Source: AWTP1-13 sp036280295 (GTDB taxonomy: Bacteria > Pseudomonadota > Alphaproteobacteria > Rhizobiales > Hyphomicrobiaceae). From it: a stretch of 11,134 nucleotides of DNA. The position numbers were made by a program, and so were the translations under genes. Below the pieces are notes generated by a model. The model saw nothing but the letters and a program-made list of their open reading frames with translations, was not told where the DNA came from and ran no database searches. The stretch spans positions 1 to 11,134 of the forward strand of contig DASURA010000302.1 of NCBI GenBank assembly GCA_036280295.1. Reading direction: 5' to 3'. Positions 7,423 through 11,134 of this stretch are shown in pieces. Position 1 is the stretch's first letter, and every line of letters starts with the position of its first letter.

Positions 7423-8133
7423 TTATTTGCATACATCATGCATCGGCCGCGCTTCTACCTGCACCGCCTTGCTGCGGACGGACGCGCCGGCAAGTCCCGC
7501 AAACCCCGCCGTCAGAAACGGCAAGGCATAGGCATAGGCGCGCTCCAGGTCGCGGCCGGAATAGGCCCGCCCGGAGATGACGCCGAGCAGATCGTTGGCC
7601 GCGAACATGCCGAACATGATCGAAACCATGTGCACATAGCCACGCGCGGCCGCCTCCCTGCTCAGCCGCGGCTCCGCCTCGATCAGAGCGTCGATGATGA
7701 GTTCCTGCGTGTCCTTGAAGTGCCTTGTGATCAGGCGCGACCAGCGCTGCGTCGGGCCGGTCTGCGCGAGAAGCCGCCCGTAGGCGCGCCAGCCCGTCCC
7801 GCCATACAGCATCAGATCGAGATAAGGCCGGAAGAACACGTCCAGCACCTGCCGTAGATCGGCGTTGCCGTTCAGCGCCTTGAAGGCGTCGTGGCGTCGC
7901 GCGTTCAGCTCGTCCGAGCGCCGCGCGATGATGGCCTCGAACAGCTTCTCCTTGCTCTGGAAGTGATAGTTGATCAAGCCGAGGGGCACGCGCGCCCTCC
8001 CGGCCACGTCGCGCATCGACACGAGGTCGAAGCTTGCGGCAGCAAAGAGGCTCTCCGCCGCATCGAGGATTGCCGTCCTGGTGTTGCTGCCGTCGGCCAA
8101 GTGCCGGCTCGCGGTTTGAAGTCCCGTTGACAT
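7423..8133 (-). CDS. TetR-family transcriptional regulator
   Basis: A 236-residue dimeric DNA-binding repressor of the TetR type. The N-terminal domain is clear: NTRTAILDAAESLFAA (helix 1) at about residues 17-32, then the helix-turn-helix VSMRDVAGRARVPLGLINYHF at about 38-58, followed by QSKEKLFEAIIARR. The C-terminal ligand or dimer domain, with YGRLLAQTGPTQRWSRLI and FGMFAANDLLGVISGR, follows the common TetR C-terminal pattern and gives no ligand. Start ATG 8133 was chosen over the upstream extension to 8187 because the extra 18 residues are Cys-rich, not TetR-like, and run across the intergenic region. The ribosome-binding site is weak. It is divergent from hyuA and 60 bases upstream of the ABC importer genes on the same strand, so it probably controls itself and both neighbours. 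A near-palindrome lies 6 bases before its start codon. Confidence 0.92.
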   Translation of the reverse strand: MSTGLQTASRHLADGSNTRTAILDAAESLFAAASFDLVSMRDVAGRARVPLGLINYHFQSKEKLFEAIIARRSDELNARRHDAFKALNGNADLRQVLDVFFRPYLDLMLYGGTGWRAYGRLLAQTGPTQRWSRLITRHFKDTQELIIDALIEAEPRLSREAAARGYVHMVSIMFGMFAANDLLGVISGRAYSGRDLERAYAYALPFLTAGFAGLAGASVRSKAVQVEARPMHDVCK

Positions 8134-8138
8134 CAATC

Positions 8139-8154
8139 TTGTACAGATGTTCAA
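8139..8154. promoter_or_regulatory. Candidate TetR operator in the tetR-hyuA divergent region
   Basis: TTGTACA at 8139-8145 and TGTTCAA at 8148-8154 form a near-perfect inverted repeat with spacer GA (one mismatched pair out of seven). Length and symmetry are typical of TetR-family operators. It starts 6 bases upstream of the regulator's ATG, where bound protein would block its own transcription, and lies about 114 bases before hyuA. An AATAAT stretch at 8155-8160 just beyond it could be part of a promoter, but I could not pair it with a good -35 element. Confidence 0.5.
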
Positions 8155-8160
8155 AATAAT

Positions 8161-8255
8161 GCAAGAGCAATCGAGTTGCGGGCGCAAAGTGCGGATAAGG
8201 ACTTTGTCACGAATTGCAGCAGCAGGAGCATGCGCAGCGCAACAGAAGCGGTTGT
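8161..8255. other. hyuA upstream leader with several small dyads
   Basis: This non-coding stretch contains TTGCG-GG-CGCAA at 8176-8187 (5-bp arms, 2-base spacer), overlapping an alternative GCAA-TCGAG-TTGC pair at 8167-8179, and then CAAAGT at 8185-8190 pairing with ACTTTG at 8201-8206 across a 10-base loop. The first resembles the candidate operator in having TTG and CAA ends and a 2-base spacer, so it may be a second, weaker regulator site. The overlap could be coincidence. No clear sigma-70 promoter is visible. A TTG at 8214 could extend hyuA but lacks a ribosome-binding site. Confidence 0.3.
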
Positions 8256-8264
8256 GGGGAGAAG
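8256..8264 (+). promoter_or_regulatory. Ribosome-binding site supporting the TTG start of hyuA
   Basis: GGGGAGAAG, with the core GGAG at 8258-8261, sits 6 bases before TTG 8268. The only other in-frame start candidate upstream, TTG 8214, has no such site, and the ATG at 8230 is out of frame. Confidence 0.65.
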
Positions 8265-8267
8265 ACG

Positions 8268-10358
8268 TTGGGTTTCTTCATAGGCTCGGATGTCGGGGGC
8301 ACCTTCACCGACGTGTGGGTTTCGGCCGATGACGGCCAAACGCGGGTGTTCAAGTCGCCGACAACGGGCGATGTCCTCGGTGGCGTTCTCGACGCCATCG
8401 CGCTTGCCGCCGAGGCCTATGGGCTCAGCTTCACAGAGTTCTGCAGCAGGATCGAGCGCTTCGGCCACGGCACCACCGTAGGGTTGAATGCTCTCCTGAC
8501 GGGCACTGCCGCGAGGACGGCCGTGCTTACCACCAGGGGCTTCGGCGATACGCTGGAGATCGGGCGTTTGAAGCGCCAGTCGTCAGGGATGAATGAGCTG
8601 GAGCTGACGGACGCCTATCTGCGCAACCGCGTCCCGCCCCTCGTGCCGCGCGATCTCGTGATCGAGATCGAGGAGCGCATCGATGTCAGGGGCAATATCA
8701 TAAAGCCGCTGGACGAGATGCAGGCGCGCGATGCGATCCGGCGGCTGAAGGGGCGCGGCATCGAGGCGGTGGCGGTCTGCACGCTATGGGCGACGCACAA
8801 TCCCGCGCATGAGAAGCGCTTGCGCGAGATTGTTGCGGAAACGCTGCCAGGCGTGTTCATCAGCCTGTCGCATGAGATCTCGCCGGGGGTCGGCGAGTAC
8901 GCGCGCATGTCCACCACCGCCGGCAATGCCGCCCTTGGTCCGCTCGCCGGCCGCTATCTCTCGAGCCTTGAGGCAAGGTTGCAGGAGGCCGGAATGAAAG
9001 TTCCTGTCCTGATGATGACCTGCGCCGGCGGCGTGCTGCCGAGCGGTGTCCTCGAGGAGCGGCCGGCCTATGCGCTGTTCTCGGGTCCTGCCGGTGGCGT
9101 GATGGGATCGCGTGCCACCGGTGCCCAGGCGGGCCTTCAGAATATCGTCACCATGGACATCGGCGGAACGAGCTTCGACGTCGGTGTCATCGTGGCGGGC
9201 AAGCCGATCATGCGCTCGGAGATATCGGTCGCAGGCGCCGATATCCGCGTGCACTCGATTGACGTGGAGTCGATCGGTGCCGGCGGCGGCTCCATTGCTT
9301 TTGTGGAGTTCGGCGAGTTGCGCGTCGGCCCTCGCAGCGCCGGCGCCAATCCGGGGCCGGCCTGCTACGGCCGTGGCGGCACCCGCCCGACTGCCACCGA
9401 TGCCGATCTCGTCCTCGGCGTGCTCGATCCAGACAACTTCATCGGCGGGCGCATCAAGCTCGATGTCGATGCGGCAAGGCGCGCCATCGAGGAGCATGTC
9501 GCGAAGCCGCTCGGCATGAGCGTCACGGAAGCGGCCTGGAGCATCCGCCAGATCCTCGACAGCCGCATGGCAGATCTCCTCCGCCGCATGACCATCGAGC
9601 GCGGTTACGATCCGCGCGACTTCACCCTGCTCGCCAATGGCGGCGCCGGCCCCTCGCATGCCTGGGTCCTCGGCGAGGAGCTGGGCCTCGACAGCTTCAT
9701 CGTGCCGGCCGCGGCCACCGCCGAATCCGCCTATGGCACCGGCAATTCCGATCTCGGTTTCACCGCCGAGCGTCCGGCCTATGCCCGCATCCCGCCTGGC
9801 GCGGCGCCATCCGCCGAGCAGCTGCTGCGGATCACGGCCGCGCTGCAATCGGCCGTCAGCGAGGTGGAGGCAAACCTGGAGCTGGCGGGACCGACGGGCG
9901 GCATCCGCGTCGAAACCTTCGTCGCGATCAGGTTTCGCGGCCAGACCAGCCACCTCGACATCCCATTTACGGGATCAAGCTTTACTCTCGAGACGTTCCA
10001 CGCTGTCGCCAGCACTTTCGAGGCCCAGTACGAGACGCTGTTCGGACGCGGCGCGGCGTTCTCGAACGCGGGCTATGAATTGATCTCCGTCCGCGCCATG
10101 GGCACGGGCGCCCTGCCTCCGCCTGCGCTGGCGATGAAAGGGGAGCCGTTCGAGCCGGCCGGCACCCGGCAGGTGTTCTTCCGCGACCCCGGGCGCGCGC
10201 TTGATGCCAGCATCTATCGCACGTCCTTTCCAAGGCACGGAGAGACCGCGCAAGGACCCGCCATCATCGAGTTCCCGGGCCAAAGCGTGGTCGTGCCGCC
10301 CGGCGCCAGCGCACGCGCCGACCGCTTCGGCAACATCCATGTGAGGCTCGCGCCATGA
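8268..10358 (+). CDS. hyuA: Hydantoinase/oxoprolinase family protein, HyuA-like subunit
   Basis: Cytoplasmic ATP-dependent subunit of a hydantoinase/5-oxoprolinase-type enzyme, which with HyuB opens cyclic amides (family members also include acetone and acetophenone carboxylase subunits). From TTG 8268 it has 696 residues, normal for the family. N-terminal Hydant_A_N domain: SDVGGTFTD (nucleotide phosphate loop) at 7-15 and GHGTTVGLNALL at 66-77. Actin-like core: TMDIGGTSFDVGVI, with D297 and D304, and GAGGGSIAF from 337, followed by RVGPRSAGANPGPACYGRGG and TATDADLVLG. NGGAGPSHA starts at 457. The C-terminal part has RFRGQTSHLDIPF. The motifs look intact. The start puts SDVGGTFTD seven residues in, as in relatives. 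It overlaps hyuB by ATGA and is divergent from the TetR gene. Substrate (hydantoin, oxoproline or other) unknown; the symbol is by family. Confidence 0.92.
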   Translation: MGFFIGSDVGGTFTDVWVSADDGQTRVFKSPTTGDVLGGVLDAIALAAEAYGLSFTEFCSRIERFGHGTTVGLNALLTGTAARTAVLTTRGFGDTLEIGRLKRQSSGMNELELTDAYLRNRVPPLVPRDLVIEIEERIDVRGNIIKPLDEMQARDAIRRLKGRGIEAVAVCTLWATHNPAHEKRLREIVAETLPGVFISLSHEISPGVGEYARMSTTAGNAALGPLAGRYLSSLEARLQEAGMKVPVLMMTCAGGVLPSGVLEERPAYALFSGPAGGVMGSRATGAQAGLQNIVTMDIGGTSFDVGVIVAGKPIMRSEISVAGADIRVHSIDVESIGAGGGSIAFVEFGELRVGPRSAGANPGPACYGRGGTRPTATDADLVLGVLDPDNFIGGRIKLDVDAARRAIEEHVAKPLGMSVTEAAWSIRQILDSRMADLLRRMTIERGYDPRDFTLLANGGAGPSHAWVLGEELGLDSFIVPAAATAESAYGTGNSDLGFTAERPAYARIPPGAAPSAEQLLRITAALQSAVSEVEANLELAGPTGGIRVETFVAIRFRGQTSHLDIPFTGSSFTLETFHAVASTFEAQYETLFGRGAAFSNAGYELISVRAMGTGALPPPALAMKGEPFEPAGTRQVFFRDPGRALDASIYRTSFPRHGETAQGPAIIEFPGQSVVVPPGASARADRFGNIHVRLAP

Positions 10359-11134
10359 GCGAGATCAACGCCGTCAGCTTCGAGGTGATCCGCAACCGGC
10401 TGGTCGCGATCTCCGAGGAGATGCGGATCGCGCTGCAATCGGTGTCCGGCTCGCCCACCGTAACGGAAGCGTCTGACTTTTTCACCGGCCTGTTCCTGCC
10501 CGACGGCTCGGTGGTGTCGATGGGCTTCCAGGTCTCGTTTCAGGCTCCCGTCTGCGGCCAGGTGATCCGCCACATCAACGGCAAGCCGCGGCTCAAGGTG
10601 AGGGACGGCGACATCTTCATCGGCAACGACCCCTACATCGGCGCGCTGCACCAGAACGACGTGCAGATGATCGGCCCGATCTATGCCGGCGACGAGATCA
10701 TCGCCTGGGCCGGCGTCGAGGCGCACGAGGTCGATGTCGGCGGCATGGACTTCGCCAGCTGGTGCCCGAACGCGCGCGAGGTCTGGCAGGAGGGGCTCCG
10801 CATCCCCTGCGTCAAGCTCATCGACCAGGGCGAGGTGCGGGAGGACGTGCTCGAGATGATCGTCACCGCCTCGCGCCTGCCCGCCCAGCTCGGGCTCGAT
10901 ATCCGCGCCTTCATCGCCACCGTCAACGTCGCGCGCCGGCGCGTCACTGAGCTTGTGCAGCGCTACGGTGCCCGGACCCTGACGGAGGTGATGCGTCGCA
11001 TGATCGCCTCCTCGGAAGCGAGGCTCAGGGCGCGTCTCGGCGAGCTGCCGGACGGCGTCGTGCATGCCGCCGATTTCATCGAGCACGACGGCCACCAGAA
11101 CGTCCTTTACAAGATCGACTGCAGGGCGACGAAG
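10355..11134 (+). CDS. hyuB: Hydantoinase/oxoprolinase family protein, HyuB-like subunit (3' truncated by window edge)
   Basis: Partner subunit of HyuA; the first 260 codons are present, and the family is usually 500-700 residues. Start ATG 10355 overlaps the HyuA stop (ATGA), so translation is coupled and stoichiometry probably equal. Family marks: FEVIRNRLVAISEEM at 9-23, a SDFFTGLFLPDG segment, NDPYIGALHQNDV with N91, H99 and D102, and AHEVDVGGMDF with H124, D127 and GG at 129-130. The common HyuB form of the last motif is HHxDxGG; here the second His is Glu125. Downstream comes PSRLP-like text as TASRLPAQLGLDIRAFIA, also usual. The remainder of the gene lies outside the window, so active-site completeness cannot be judged. 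Identity firm by sequence and by the hyuAB order. Confidence 0.9.
   Translation, partial: MSEINAVSFEVIRNRLVAISEEMRIALQSVSGSPTVTEASDFFTGLFLPDGSVVSMGFQVSFQAPVCGQVIRHINGKPRLKVRDGDIFIGNDPYIGALHQNDVQMIGPIYAGDEIIAWAGVEAHEVDVGGMDFASWCPNAREVWQEGLRIPCVKLIDQGEVREDVLEMIVTASRLPAQLGLDIRAFIATVNVARRRVTELVQRYGARTLTEVMRRMIASSEARLRARLGELPDGVVHAADFIEHDGHQNVLYKIDCRATK

Noticed and set aside
7428..7442. Inverted repeat TGCAT-ACATC-ATGCA at the 3' end of the TetR gene
   Set aside because: Short arms, AT-rich loop and location in the last codons make chance likely; there is no T-run to make it a terminator.
8127..8160. Possible promoter for hyuA, TTGACA at 8127 with AATAAT at 8155
   Set aside because: The spacing is 22 bases, too long for a normal sigma-70 promoter, and the TTGACA overlaps the start of the TetR coding sequence.
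8134..8187. N-terminal extension of the TetR gene to 8187
   Set aside because: It would add 18 non-TetR-like residues across the candidate operator and the divergent promoter region; ATG 8133 gives a standard TetR N-terminus.
8651..8670. Perfect inverted repeat CGATCTCG-TGAT-CGAGATCG
   Set aside because: It lies inside hyuA, and the codons simply encode D-L-V-I-E-I with common GC-rich choices. Nothing in its position suggests a regulatory role.
8784..9953. Minus-strand open frame of 389 codons inside hyuA
   Set aside because: The translation is compositionally biased and motif-free, while the plus strand carries all HyuA motifs without interruption.

Overview
The window is about 11 kb of GC-rich, densely coding DNA. 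Its gene families (TAXI-type TRAP transporter, taurine/sulfonate/NMT1-type ABC importer, HyuAB hydantoinase/oxoprolinase) and its codon usage fit a soil or water alphaproteobacterium of the Hyphomicrobiales (Bradyrhizobium-like). That placement is an inference. I see no rRNA, tRNA, CRISPR array, insertion sequence or phage gene. It reads as an accessory catabolic locus for uptake and hydrolysis of a small organic compound.

Left block (2-3835, plus strand): the 3' part of a TAXI-family TRAP periplasmic binding protein, a fused 4TM/12TM TRAP permease, and an ACMSD-type amidohydrolase that is probably co-transcribed with them. The amidohydrolase has Phe where the first His of the usual N-terminal HxH metal motif should be.

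Middle block (3942-8133, minus strand; transcription runs from right to left): a TetR-family regulator, then an ABC importer made of an NMT1/SsuA-like binding protein, an ATPase and two different permeases. The ATPase and the first permease overlap by 4 bases, and that permease starts with TTG behind a perfect AAGGAGGT ribosome-binding site. A strong RNA hairpin lies just after the binding-protein gene. Left and middle blocks converge on a compound inverted repeat, a likely bidirectional terminator.

Right block (8268-11134, plus strand): hyuA, with a TTG start, and the first 260 codons of hyuB, overlapping by ATGA. They are divergent from the TetR gene. The shared 134-base intergenic region carries a 16-bp near-palindrome (TTGTACA-GA-TGTTCAA) that is the best candidate operator.

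Working model (inference): TetR senses the substrate or a derivative and controls itself, the ABC importer and the HyuAB ring-opening or amide-hydrolysing enzyme. The TRAP system and the amidohydrolase may handle the same compound, a related one or a downstream acid. The substrate cannot be read from the sequence. Nothing here is clearly a wholly new system; the most unusual points are the altered metal motif, the two-permease importer tied to HyuAB, and the RNA or dyad elements at gene junctions.
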